From: Desulforudis sp.
GTDB lineage: Bacteria; Bacillota; Desulfotomaculia; Desulfotomaculales; Desulforudaceae
Length of the DNA stretch: 5,699 bases
Direction: 5' to 3'
Assembly: GCA_014859075.1 (NCBI GenBank)
Contig: JACUUW010000126.1
Coordinates: forward strand, 1 to 5,699
Part shown: piece by piece, positions 1-5,699 of the stretch
How the letters are laid out: every line of letters begins with the position of its first letter
Position numbering within the stretch: the stretch's first letter is position 1
The notes under the pieces: model-generated
Databases searched by the model: none
Seen by the model: the letters and a program-made list of their open reading frames with translations, nothing else
Told to the model about the DNA's origin: nothing
Position numbers and translations under genes: made by a program

Positions 1-604
1 TGTCCTTCTCCTCCAGCTGCCCGATGGCCGTGACCAGGGTCTGATAGTCTTCTTCCTCCAGGATGCGGTCGACCGGGTCCGGGCTGTCGGTGTCTTCGAT
101 CAAGCTCCCCCAGCGGACCGGCTCACCGTCCTGGGCCAACCGGACCTCGTCGAGGGACATCACCGAAACCGCATAGAAGTGCGTGGCCAGGCGGTGAAAC
201 TCCTTGCTGCTCAGGCCCAGGCTCTTGGCCACCTCGGCGTCCGTGACCGAAGTCCCGGTTTCCCGCTCCAGGTGCGCCCTGGTCTCGTTGATTTCCTGTA
301 GCTTGTGCCAGAGCGACCGCGGCAGCCAGGACTGCCGGCGCACCTCGTCCAGGATGGAACCGCGGATCCGGTGGTAGGCGAAGGTCTTGAAGTCGGTGCC
401 GAGGTTCGGGTCGTATTTCTCCACGGCCTCGATCAGGCCGAAGACGCCCCACCCCTCCAGGTCCTCCTGGGCGATGAAGGACGGCAGACGGACCGCCAGA
501 CGCCCGGCGATGTGCCGCACCAGGTAAAGATAGTCCAGGATCAGCTGTTCGCGCAGCTGCTCGCTCCGGGTTTCCCGGTATTGTTCCCAAACCTCCATGG
601 CCAT
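1..604 (-). CDS. fliA: Flagellar RNA polymerase sigma factor, FliA/SigD/WhiG family (3' end outside window)
   Basis: Alternative sigma-70 family factor that would direct RNA polymerase to late flagellar and chemotaxis promoters. I translated the first 201 residues; the frame runs off the window edge. Region 2 spans about residues 18-97, with a core-binding stretch around LYLVRHIAGRLAVRLP (26-41), the GLIEAVEKYDP segment (56-66), and the -10-recognition part TFAYHRIRGSILDEVR (74-89) followed by WLPRS (93-97). This matches the FliA pattern of RIRG..LDE.R...W.PRS. Region 3 follows at about 100-145 (ETGTSVTDAEVAKSLGLS). A linker leads to GQLEEKD, where region 4 should begin, so the -35-binding helix-turn-helix is not visible. 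Start: ATG at 604-602 has GAGGTG at 615-610, 5 nt upstream, and an in-frame TGA lies at 616-614. A second ATG at 598-596 is possible. It is the last visible gene of the operon, 76 bp after pilZ. The family call is firm; fliA versus sigD is only naming. Confidence 0.95.
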   Translation of the reverse strand, partial: MAMEVWEQYRETRSEQLREQLILDYLYLVRHIAGRLAVRLPSFIAQEDLEGWGVFGLIEAVEKYDPNLGTDFKTFAYHRIRGSILDEVRRQSWLPRSLWHKLQEINETRAHLERETGTSVTDAEVAKSLGLSSKEFHRLATHFYAVSVMSLDEVRLAQDGEPVRWGSLIEDTDSPDPVDRILEEEDYQTLVTAIGQLEEKD

Positions 605-622
605 GCGGACACCTCACTTTTC

Positions 623-640
623 GGTCGTTGGTCGTTGGTT
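623..640. repeat. 7-bp tandem repeat in the pilZ-sigma gap
   Basis: GGTCGTT occurs twice in tandem (623-629, 630-636), followed by a partial third unit GGTT (637-640). It sits in the 76-bp spacer (605-680) upstream of the sigma gene start. No convincing -35/-10 promoter is seen in the spacer. Confidence 0.5.
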
Positions 641-646
641 CCAAGC

Positions 647-681
647 GCCGGCGGCCGATCGACGGTCGTGGGTCCGCCGGC
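647..681. repeat. GC-rich 8-bp inverted repeat just after the pilZ stop
   Basis: GCCGGCGG (647-654) and CCGCCGGC (674-681) are perfect reverse complements around a 19-nt loop. The stem begins at the last base of the pilZ stop codon (TAG at 683-681). No U-rich tract follows on the minus strand, so I do not call an intrinsic terminator. It may be an mRNA-stabilising hairpin or chance in GC-rich DNA. Confidence 0.4.
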
Positions 682-1322
682 TACCGCGCTCGTCTTTCCT
701 CCACCATCTTCCGGAAGATGAAGGCGACAATGGCGTCCTCACCCGCCTTGGACAACTCCTGGAACTCCACGCCCACCGCGTAGCGGTTCAACTCGTCGTC
801 CTCCAGCCTGACCGAACGCTGGACCCTTCCCAGCGTGCTGATCCTGCGGGGCCGCCCCGGGCCGGATACGGAAAATTCCAGAATCAGTCTCGTTCCGGGG
901 GTGAGCCGGCGGTCCGTGATGAGGCACGCGCCGCCGCCGCTGAGGTCTGACGTAAACCAGTGTTCGAAACCCTCCGGCGCCCCGTATAGCGGTTTCTCCG
1001 CGCCGCGGACTTCCAGGGTGACCGGCAGGCGCACCATCCGCCGCCGCTGGATCCGCTCCACCTCTCTCGGCCGGTCCAGGAGGTAAAGCGGAATCTGATC
1101 CATCCTCCGCCCCAGGTAAGTACTCGGAAAACGGAAGATACCCTCATCCGACACAAAGGTCACCAGCACCCCGTCGCCCCGCCCCAGCACCAGGGGGCGG
1201 CCGCGGTAATAAGGCACGCCGACCAGGAGTTGCCCCTGACTGACGTCCTGGAGCGAGGTGACGTAGGTTTCCGAATCTTCGTCCCGGTTCATGTACAGCT
1301 TTTGGCCGATTTCCAACCGCAT
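681..1322 (-). CDS. PilZ-domain c-di-GMP-binding flagellar brake protein, YcgR/MotI(DgrA)-like
   Basis: A 213-residue two-domain protein. The N-terminal part (about 1-85) resembles the YcgR N-terminal (PilZN) beta domain, and the C-terminal part (about 90-205) is a PilZ domain. Both c-di-GMP-binding motifs are intact: RxxxR at R94-R98 in QRRRMVRLP, and D/NxSxxG at D126, S128 and G131 in DLSGGG. The length is close to that of Bacillus subtilis MotI/DgrA, which slows the flagellum by acting on the stator when bound to c-di-GMP; family knowledge suggests that role here. Start: ATG 1322-1320 has AAAGGTGG at 1338-1331, 8 nt upstream. The open frame continues upstream to 1409, but that part overlaps flhG and reads as low-complexity Ser/Thr/Ala sequence, so I excluded it. 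The gene lies 19 bp after flhG in the same operon. The fold and ligand motifs are clear; the stator as target is inferred. Confidence 0.92.
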   Translation of the reverse strand: MRLEIGQKLYMNRDEDSETYVTSLQDVSQGQLLVGVPYYRGRPLVLGRGDGVLVTFVSDEGIFRFPSTYLGRRMDQIPLYLLDRPREVERIQRRRMVRLPVTLEVRGAEKPLYGAPEGFEHWFTSDLSGGGACLITDRRLTPGTRLILEFSVSGPGRPRRISTLGRVQRSVRLEDDELNRYAVGVEFQELSKAGEDAIVAFIFRKMVEERRAR

Positions 1323-1341
1323 CCGCGATACCACCTTTGAA

Positions 1342-2214
1342 CTACCTGAACAGGCGGATGAGCCTGCCGATGAAGTTGTCCACCGCGCCGGTTTCGGGCT
1401 GGACTTCACCGCTTAAGAGGTAGCGTGCGATGCTTTGCACTTCCCGGGCCGCCGGCGAGTGCGGCTCGGTCAACACGAACGGCTCCTGGGTTTTCACCGC
1501 CCGGACCACCACCGGGTCCTCGGCGATGGAACCGACGTGCCGCACCCCGAACTTCAGGAACTTGCGGCAGACCAACTGCAGCTTGGCCGCCGCCTCCCCG
1601 GCCTCGCGTTCACTTGTGGCGCGGTTGACCACCAGCGTGATTTCGTTGTGTATTTTGTAGCGGGCCAGGATCTTGATCAGGCTGTAAGCATCGGTCAGCG
1701 ACGTCGGTTCGGGGGTGACCACCAGGATGACTTCCCGGGCGGCCGCGACAAAGCCGAGCACGTTCCGGGAGATTCCCGCGCCCGTGTCGATCAGCAAAAA
1801 CTCGGCGTTGCGCAGGTACGAGAGCATGTCGATCAACCGCGCCCGCTGCGAGCTGTCCAGATTGGCCAACTCCTGAATGCCGGCGCCTCCGGGGATGATC
1901 CGCATGTCAAAGGGCGCCGAGACCACGATCTCCTCCAGCCGTTTGCCGCGGTAGAGGACGTCGTACAGCGTGTGGGCCGGCGTCAACCCCAGGAGCACGT
2001 CGACGTTCGCCAGCCCCAGGTCGGCGTCGAACAGGAACACCCGCTTCTGCATTCGGGCCAGGGTCAGGCCCAAATTGACCGAGAGGTTGGTCTTGCCCAC
2101 CCCGCCCTTCCCGCTGGTGACCGCAATCACCCGGGTGGCGGCCGGGTCGATTTGGGCCCCCGGCCGGATCACCCGGTGGGCCAGGGAACGGAGTTTATAA
2201 GCCTGGTCACGCAT
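1342..2214 (-). CDS. flhG: FlhG (YlxH), MinD-like ATPase controlling flagellar number and position
   Basis: A ParA/MinD-superfamily ATPase of 290 residues from the chosen ATG. The deviant Walker A is SGKGGVGKT (34-42), with signature Lys36 and Lys41. The DADLGLAN switch (63-70) and Walker B LLIDTGAG (140-147, Asp143) follow. The N-terminus carries DQAYKLR (3-9), which fits the DQAxxLR motif by which FlhG activates the FlhF GTPase. The last residues, DNFIGRLIRLFR (279-290), look like the amphipathic membrane-targeting helix of MinD-type proteins. Start: a GTG at 2226-2224 would add four residues (MWNR), but AAGGGTG at 2230-2224 overlaps that GTG and sits 9 nt from ATG 2214-2212. The ATG also puts DQA directly after Met-Arg, as is common in the family. 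The gene overlaps the end of flhF by 8 nt, implying coupled translation of the partner pair. Identification is firm; the exact start is probable. Confidence 0.95.
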   Translation of the reverse strand: MRDQAYKLRSLAHRVIRPGAQIDPAATRVIAVTSGKGGVGKTNLSVNLGLTLARMQKRVFLFDADLGLANVDVLLGLTPAHTLYDVLYRGKRLEEIVVSAPFDMRIIPGGAGIQELANLDSSQRARLIDMLSYLRNAEFLLIDTGAGISRNVLGFVAAAREVILVVTPEPTSLTDAYSLIKILARYKIHNEITLVVNRATSEREAGEAAAKLQLVCRKFLKFGVRHVGSIAEDPVVVRAVKTQEPFVLTEPHSPAAREVQSIARYLLSGEVQPETGAVDNFIGRLIRLFR

Positions 2215-3400
2215 CCGGTTCCACACCCTTCGTCAGGAGCTTGGCCAACTTTTTTGGATACAGGCTCTGAATATCGTCCGGCACGTTCTGGCCGTCCGTA
2301 ATCTGGGTCACCGGCAGGCCGGTGTGGCAGATGATGTTCAGGATACAACCCAGCGTGTCGGTTTCGTCCACCTTCGTGAAGATCAACCGGGAGTAATTCA
2401 CCTTGCCGAAGTGCTTCACGCTCCGGACCAGGTCCCGGTGCTTGGTGTTGGAACTGAGCACCAGGATTACCTCGGCCGGTTCGTCCAGCGTGTCGAAGTA
2501 GGACCGGAGTTCGGCCACCTTCTCACTGTTGTGCGAGGGCCGGCCGGCGGTATCGACCAGGATGAAGTCCTTGTTCCGGTGCCGGTGGACCGCTTCCTGG
2601 AAATCCCGGGGCGTCATGGCGATCTCCAGCGGCACGCCCATGATCTCCGCGTAGATTTTCAGTTGTTCGACGGCCCCGATCCGGTAGGTGTCAATGGTGA
2701 TGATCGCGCAGTTTTTAGCGTGAAACAACGTATACTGCGCGGCCATCTTGGCCAGCGTGGTCGTCTTGCCCACCCCGGTGGGGCCGATGAAGGCCAGCAC
2801 CCGGCTTCTGCTCTCCTGGGCGTAGGCCGGCTCGACCAGGCGGACGATTTCGTTCTGGAGACAAAGCCGGGCAAGGTCGTTGCGCCGGACGTCGGCCGGG
2901 TCGACCTGGCGGCGCAGCTCTTTCATCAACTCGGCGATGTACTCCGGCTGAATTTCGCTGTCCTCCAGCAGGCGCTGCCAGGTCTCAAAGAAGGCTTCGT
3001 CGCCCTCCGGGTCCGGGGAACGCCCCTGGGAGAACCGCGTCAGCAGGTCCTTGATCTCTGTCAACTCCCGGTGCAGTTGCGTCACCGGAGTCTTTTCGGC
3101 GGCGGACGCCGCCCGGAGATCGGGCGGGATGGTCCAGGAAGGCAGCGTGGCGGTGGTCAGCGCCGACCGGAAACCACCCGCGGCCGCGGCCACCGCCTCC
3201 TGCGCCTGGTTCTGGTGTTGCTGGACCTGCGGCTCGTCCAGGGCGGCCGTCACCTCCAGACGCCGGGGCAGGAAATAACCGAAGAATCCCCGGGACCGGA
3301 CCTTCCGGCTGGAGATGATCACCGCTTCCGAACCGAGGTCGACCTTGATTAGTTTCATGGCCTCGGTCATGTCCCGCGCCACGTAACGCTTAATCTTCAT
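2207..3400 (-). CDS. flhF: FlhF, SRP-family GTPase for flagellar placement and assembly
   Basis: A 397-residue signal-recognition-particle-type GTPase that recruits early flagellar components at the membrane and dimerises with GTP; FlhG is its activator. The layout is the usual FlhF one: a basic N-terminal B domain (MKIKRYVARDM..., about 1-55); a Gln/Ala-rich, poorly ordered linker (about 56-105); an N domain of helices (about 106-195); and a G domain (about 198-390). The GTPase motifs are complete: P-loop GPTGVGKTTT (206-215), DTYRIGAVEQL (237-247), DTAGR (283-287) and TKVDET (342-347). A TDGQNVPDD loop (368-376) lies near the guanine-specificity end. Start ATG 3400-3398 has GGTGA at 3411-3407, 6 nt upstream. 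The first 11 nt overlap the end of flhA, and the stop overlaps flhG, so expression is probably coupled in both directions. Ffh and FtsY share the G domain but not this N-terminal region or neighbourhood. Confidence 0.97.
   Translation of the reverse strand: MKIKRYVARDMTEAMKLIKVDLGSEAVIISSRKVRSRGFFGYFLPRRLEVTAALDEPQVQQHQNQAQEAVAAAAGGFRSALTTATLPSWTIPPDLRAASAAEKTPVTQLHRELTEIKDLLTRFSQGRSPDPEGDEAFFETWQRLLEDSEIQPEYIAELMKELRRQVDPADVRRNDLARLCLQNEIVRLVEPAYAQESRSRVLAFIGPTGVGKTTTLAKMAAQYTLFHAKNCAIITIDTYRIGAVEQLKIYAEIMGVPLEIAMTPRDFQEAVHRHRNKDFILVDTAGRPSHNSEKVAELRSYFDTLDEPAEVILVLSSNTKHRDLVRSVKHFGKVNYSRLIFTKVDETDTLGCILNIICHTGLPVTQITDGQNVPDDIQSLYPKKLAKLLTKGVEPDA
2224..2230 (-). promoter_or_regulatory. Ribosome-binding site of flhG, inside the flhF end
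   Basis: The minus strand reads AAGGGTG, 9 nt before ATG 2214-2212. It overlaps the alternative GTG start at 2226-2224, which would have almost no spacing, so it favours the ATG. It lies within the flhF coding region, consistent with translational coupling. Confidence 0.6.
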
Positions 3401-5462
3401 CCCAGGTCACCGTCCCCACCGCCTCCACTTCCACCTGGGCCGTGATTTCCTGCAGGGCCAGAATGGACAGGTGCGGGAAATGTCGCTCGGTCAAACGCCG
3501 CAGGGGCAGCCGAATCCGGCTCGAGCACAACAGCGCCGGGGAATAGCCTTTGGCCTGGACGCGCTCGAACGCATCCCCCAGGTTCTGGATCACCTTCTGC
3601 GCCGCCCCCGGTTCCAGCACCGGGAAAAGCCCCAGCGCCGTCGGCTGCACGGCGTCGATCAGCTTCTGCTCCAACCGTGGGTGGAGGGTGACTACCCGCA
3701 GCTTGCCGTCGTCCCCGGCGTGCAGCCGGGAAATGGTGCGCGACAGGGCCTTGCGCGCCGCCTCGGTCAGCGCGTCCTCGTCCCGCTCCTGCCGGGCCCG
3801 GTCCGCCAGCCCTTCCAGAATGGACACCAGGTCCCGGATCGGTACCCGCTCCTTGAGCAGGTTCTGCAGGACCTTCTGCACCTCACCCAGGGAAAGCAGG
3901 CCGGGCACCAGTTCCTCGACCACCGCCGCGTTTCTCTCCTTCACGACGTTGAGCAGTTCCTGCACTTCCTGGCGCCCAAGCAACTCGTGACCCTGGCGCT
4001 TGATAAACTCGGCAAGATGGGTGGCCAGTACGGTCGCCGGATCGACCACGGTAAAGCCGTCAACTTCGGCCTCTTCCCGGGTGTCGGCCGTGATCCACCA
4101 AGCCGGCAGTCCAAAAGTCGGCTCGCGGGTGGCGATACCCCGGAGACGCCGGTCCCCGGTGGGGTCCATCGCCAGGTAGTGCCCGGGCACCAACTCACCC
4201 TCGGCCGCCTCGACGCCACGAAGTTTAAAAACGTAGCTGTTCGGCTTAAGCTGCAGGTTGTCGCGAATCCGGATCGGCCGGACGAAAATCCCCAGATCTT
4301 GAGCGCACTGCCGCCGCACGGCCGCCACCCGGTGCAGGAGGTCCCCGCCCTGATCCTCGCTGGCCAGCGGGATCAGGTTGTAGCCGATTTCGACCTCCAG
4401 CGCGTCGACTTGGAAGTAAGTCAGCACGTTTTCGGGCTCGCGCTTCTGCTCAAGCACCTCCACGCTCTCTTCCGCCGCCGCCGCCGCCTGCCGGCGCTGG
4501 TCCTCCCGGTTCAGGTTGTAGGCCAGGAATCCCAATAGTCCGCCCATGCCCAGGAACAGCAGGTTCGGCATGGCCGGGATCAGGCCCAGGATGCCCAGGA
4601 CCACCGCGGCCACCACCAGCACGCGGGGGTAACTGATGAACTGCCGGGACAGGTCCCGCCCGAAACCGGCGTCCGATACAGCGCGGGTCACCAGAATGCC
4701 GGTGGCGGTGGAAACCAGGATGGCCGGGATCTGCGTCACCAGCCCGTCACCGATGGTCAGGATGGTGAAGGTGGTCAGCGCCCGCTCCGCTTCCATCTGC
4801 ATCACGGCGATGCCGATGATCAGCCCGCCGACGATATTGATAAACACGATCACCAGACCGGCGATGGCGTCCCCGCGCACAAACTTGGTGGCACCGTCCA
4901 TCGCCCCGTAAAAGTCCGATTCCCGCTGCAACCGTTTGCGCCGCTCCCGGGCTTCCTGCTCGGTGATCAGCCCGGCGTTGAAGTCCGAGTCAATGGCCAT
5001 CTGTTTGCCCGGCATGGCGTCCAGGGTGAACCGGGCCGCCACTTCGGCCACGCGGCTGGAACCGTTCGTGATCACCACGAACTGGACAAGCGTGATGATT
5101 ATGAAAACGATGAAACCAACGATATAGCTGCCCCCGACCACGAACTGGCCGAAGGCGGCGATCACCTGGCCGGCCTCGGCCTGGCCCAGGATCAAGCGGG
5201 TCGAGGAAACGTTCAGGGCCAGCCGGTACAGGGTGACCATCAGCAGCAGGGTGGGAAATACCGAAAACTCCAGCGCGTCGGTGACGAAAAGGGTGATCAG
5301 GATGATGACCATCCCCAGCCCCAGGCTGATGATCAGGAAAAAGTCCAGGGCAACCGGCGGCAGCGGGATGATGATCAGGAGCACGATCCCGATGATCAGT
5401 CCGGCGATGACCATGTCGGCGTACCGTTTCGCCCAACCCTGTCTTTCCGCTAATACCGCCAA
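3390..5462 (-). CDS. flhA: FlhA, flagellar type III export gate protein
   Basis: A 690-residue inner-membrane component of the flagellar export gate. Its C-terminal cytosolic domain forms the nonameric ring that docks chaperone-substrate complexes. About eight hydrophobic segments fill residues 17-315 (for example 17-35, 38-61, 111-133, 200-222, 279-297). The FHIPEP-family signature lies near YRLALNVSSTRLILG (79-93), and the conserved cytoplasmic loop contains GKQMAIDSDFNAGLI (152-166). Asp198 in FVRGDAIAG aligns by motif with the conserved Asp implicated in proton use in Salmonella FlhA. After a charged, Ala-rich linker (318-345), the cytosolic domain runs to the C-terminus (ending TWDED), with no missing part. 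Start: TTG at 5462-5460 has GGGAGG at 5475-5470 with a 7-nt gap; the first ATG (5414) would cut 16 residues. It follows flhB, separated by an inserted repeat element, and overlaps flhF by 11 nt. Confidence 0.97.
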   Translation of the reverse strand: MAVLAERQGWAKRYADMVIAGLIIGIVLLIIIPLPPVALDFFLIISLGLGMVIILITLFVTDALEFSVFPTLLLMVTLYRLALNVSSTRLILGQAEAGQVIAAFGQFVVGGSYIVGFIVFIIITLVQFVVITNGSSRVAEVAARFTLDAMPGKQMAIDSDFNAGLITEQEARERRKRLQRESDFYGAMDGATKFVRGDAIAGLVIVFINIVGGLIIGIAVMQMEAERALTTFTILTIGDGLVTQIPAILVSTATGILVTRAVSDAGFGRDLSRQFISYPRVLVVAAVVLGILGLIPAMPNLLFLGMGGLLGFLAYNLNREDQRRQAAAAAEESVEVLEQKREPENVLTYFQVDALEVEIGYNLIPLASEDQGGDLLHRVAAVRRQCAQDLGIFVRPIRIRDNLQLKPNSYVFKLRGVEAAEGELVPGHYLAMDPTGDRRLRGIATREPTFGLPAWWITADTREEAEVDGFTVVDPATVLATHLAEFIKRQGHELLGRQEVQELLNVVKERNAAVVEELVPGLLSLGEVQKVLQNLLKERVPIRDLVSILEGLADRARQERDEDALTEAARKALSRTISRLHAGDDGKLRVVTLHPRLEQKLIDAVQPTALGLFPVLEPGAAQKVIQNLGDAFERVQAKGYSPALLCSSRIRLPLRRLTERHFPHLSILALQEITAQVEVEAVGTVTWDED

Positions 5463-5469
5463 AGCCCAA

Positions 5470-5475
5470 CCTCCC
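5470..5475 (-). promoter_or_regulatory. Ribosome-binding site of flhA that fixes a TTG start
   Basis: The minus strand reads GGGAGG, then 7 nt, then TTG at 5462-5460. This is the strongest Shine-Dalgarno in the window and sets the FlhA start 48 bases upstream of the first ATG. It lies two bases beyond the perfect inverted-repeat arm (and one beyond the palindrome), so folding of the arm could influence its access. Confidence 0.75.
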
Positions 5476-5476
5476 G

Positions 5477-5507
5477 TTTAAGTTAAGGGTCAGACCCCTA
5501 ACTTAAA
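5477..5507. repeat. Left arm: 31-bp imperfect palindrome
   Basis: Centred on A5492, 15 bases on each side pair except A5486 against C5498. Transcribed from the minus strand it forms a hairpin ending 1 nt upstream of the flhA Shine-Dalgarno (5475-5470). No U-tract follows on the minus strand, so it is not a canonical intrinsic terminator. Confidence 0.8.
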
Positions 5508-5534
5508 TTTTCCGATCCCTGACTTTTGTCCCCT

Positions 5535-5569
5535 ATTCTGAATCCTGAATTCCGGATTCTGAATTCCGG
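5535..5569. repeat. Short degenerate direct repeats in the element core
   Basis: CTGAATTCCGG occurs at 5545-5555 and 5559-5569 (14-bp spacing), and ATTCTGAAT occurs at 5535-5543 and 5556-5564. The units are built from variations on GAATTC/GATTC, giving a small low-complexity tract within the loop of the 127-bp element. I know no function for it. Confidence 0.7.
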
Positions 5570-5575
5570 CTTCTT

Positions 5576-5604
5576 TTAAGTTAGGGGTCTGACCCTTAAC
5601 TTAA
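5576..5604. repeat. Right arm: 29-bp imperfect palindrome containing the flhB stop
   Basis: Centred on T5590, 14 bases on each side pair with one mismatch (G5584 against A5596 by position). The flhB codons Leu, Ser and TAA occupy 5604-5602, 5601-5599 and 5598-5596. On the minus strand the hairpin is followed by an A/G-rich stretch rather than a U-tract, which argues against a strong terminator. Confidence 0.8.
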
Positions 5605-5699
5605 GACCACTTGCCGTTTCTCGGCGCGCATTTCCCGCCGCGCGCGGAGGCGGTAGATCATCGCCAGGATTTCGGCGACCGCCTGGTAGACGGCCACCG
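5596..5699 (-). CDS. flhB: FlhB C-terminal end (5' part outside window)
   Basis: The last 33 complete codons of a reading frame entering from the right edge. The translation begins VAVYQAVAEILAMIYRL, which matches the conserved FlhB cytoplasmic-domain end (pattern YQAVAEVLAYVYRL), and continues with a basic tail (RARREMRAEKRQVV) before LS and a TAA stop at 5598-5596. FlhB is the export-gate switch protein that autocleaves at NPTH (outside this window) and changes substrate specificity from rod/hook to filament. Position directly upstream of flhA agrees. The final Leu and Ser codons and the stop lie inside the right arm of the inverted-repeat element, so the native C-terminus was probably altered by its insertion. 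Too short for domain checks, but the motif plus context make the call strong. Confidence 0.88.
   Translation of the reverse strand, partial: VAVYQAVAEILAMIYRLRARREMRAEKRQVVLS

Larger units (their letters stand above)
5478..5604. repeat. 127-bp palindromic repeat element between flhB and flhA (REP/MITE-like)
   Basis: Bases 5478-5507 and 5575-5604 are perfect 30-bp reverse complements separated by 67 bp, and the match stops at both ends (5477/5605 and 5508/5574 do not pair). Each arm is also a near-perfect palindrome around GGGTCAGACCC with outer TTAAGTTA/TAACTTAA, so two small hairpins or one long stem can form. No coding frame lies inside, and the composition is visibly more AT-rich than the genes. 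The element covers the flhB stop and ends two bases before the flhA ribosome-binding site. I see no clear target-site duplication. It resembles small non-autonomous repeats mobilised in trans (REP/RAYT-like or MITE-like); that class is inferred. Confidence 0.8.

Noticed and set aside
123..644. 173-codon minus-strand frame over the sigma gene
   Set aside because: It is an out-of-frame reading (Pro/Gly/Arg-rich). The correct minus frame from 604 gives clear sigma region 2 and 3 sequence and runs off the window edge.
1323..1409. 29-codon N-terminal extension of the PilZ protein
   Set aside because: It overlaps flhG and reads as low-complexity sequence. A good Shine-Dalgarno at 1338-1331 supports ATG 1322, where YcgR-like sequence begins.
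1435..2301. 288-codon plus-strand open frame opposite flhG
   Set aside because: Antisense shadow; the minus-strand frame contains a complete MinD-like ATPase with all motifs.
2324..3352. 342-codon plus-strand open frame opposite flhF
   Set aside because: Antisense shadow of flhF: it mirrors the codon phase of the real gene and shows no family motif.
3471..4538. 355-codon plus-strand open frame opposite flhA
   Set aside because: It is entirely antisense to the well-supported flhA cytosolic domain. Its translation has no recognisable domain and is rich in Arg/Gln/His/Pro as expected from reverse reading of GC-rich codons.
4990..5469. 159-codon minus-strand frame overlapping the flhA start
   Set aside because: A +1 shadow of flhA, rich in His/Arg/Gly/Pro. 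The flhA frame has the membrane segments and the FHIPEP signature.
5477..5507. Intrinsic terminator after flhB
   Set aside because: The stem is strong enough, but neither arm is followed by a U-tract on the minus strand, and the downstream genes belong to the same flagellar operon.

Overview
The window is a GC-rich stretch of a bacterial flagellar operon. All genes lie on the minus strand and are transcribed from high to low coordinates. In transcription order they are: the C-terminal end of flhB (5699-5596, 5' end outside the window), flhA (5462-3390), flhF (3400-2207), flhG (2214-1342), a YcgR/MotI-type PilZ protein (1322-681), and a FliA/SigD-type flagellar sigma factor (604-1, 3' end outside the window). 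The order flhB-flhA-flhF-flhG-pilZ-sigma, together with a single-protein YcgR-like brake and a WhiG/SigD-type sigma, suggests a motile Firmicute of the clostridial/Peptococcaceae kind with high GC. That assignment is inferred from gene order and protein style, not from a search.

The core genes are tightly packed. flhA and flhF overlap by 11 nt, flhF and flhG overlap by 8 nt, and flhG and pilZ are 19 nt apart. Each start has a plausible Shine-Dalgarno, so translational coupling is likely. The proteins form one module. FlhB and FlhA are the export gate of the flagellar type III secretion system. FlhF (SRP-type GTPase) and FlhG (MinD-type ATPase carrying the DQAxxLR FlhF-activating motif) set flagellar position and number. 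The PilZ protein is a probable c-di-GMP-responsive flagellar brake. The sigma factor would drive late flagellar genes.

The one departure from ordinary flagellar gene content is the flhB-flhA junction. A 127-bp AT-richer element (5478-5604) is bounded by perfect 30-bp inverted repeats, and each arm is itself a near-perfect palindrome. It fills almost the whole intergenic space. Its right arm supplies the last two sense codons and the stop codon of flhB, and its left arm ends two bases upstream of the flhA Shine-Dalgarno. It looks like a non-coding, REP/MITE-like mobile repeat inserted without disrupting the operon. A second, 76-bp gap between pilZ and the sigma gene holds a GC-rich 8-bp inverted repeat and a short 7-bp tandem repeat.

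I see no RNA gene, CRISPR array, transposase gene or clearly new multi-gene system here. Long plus-strand open frames opposite flhG, flhF and flhA are antisense shadows caused by high GC at third codon positions.
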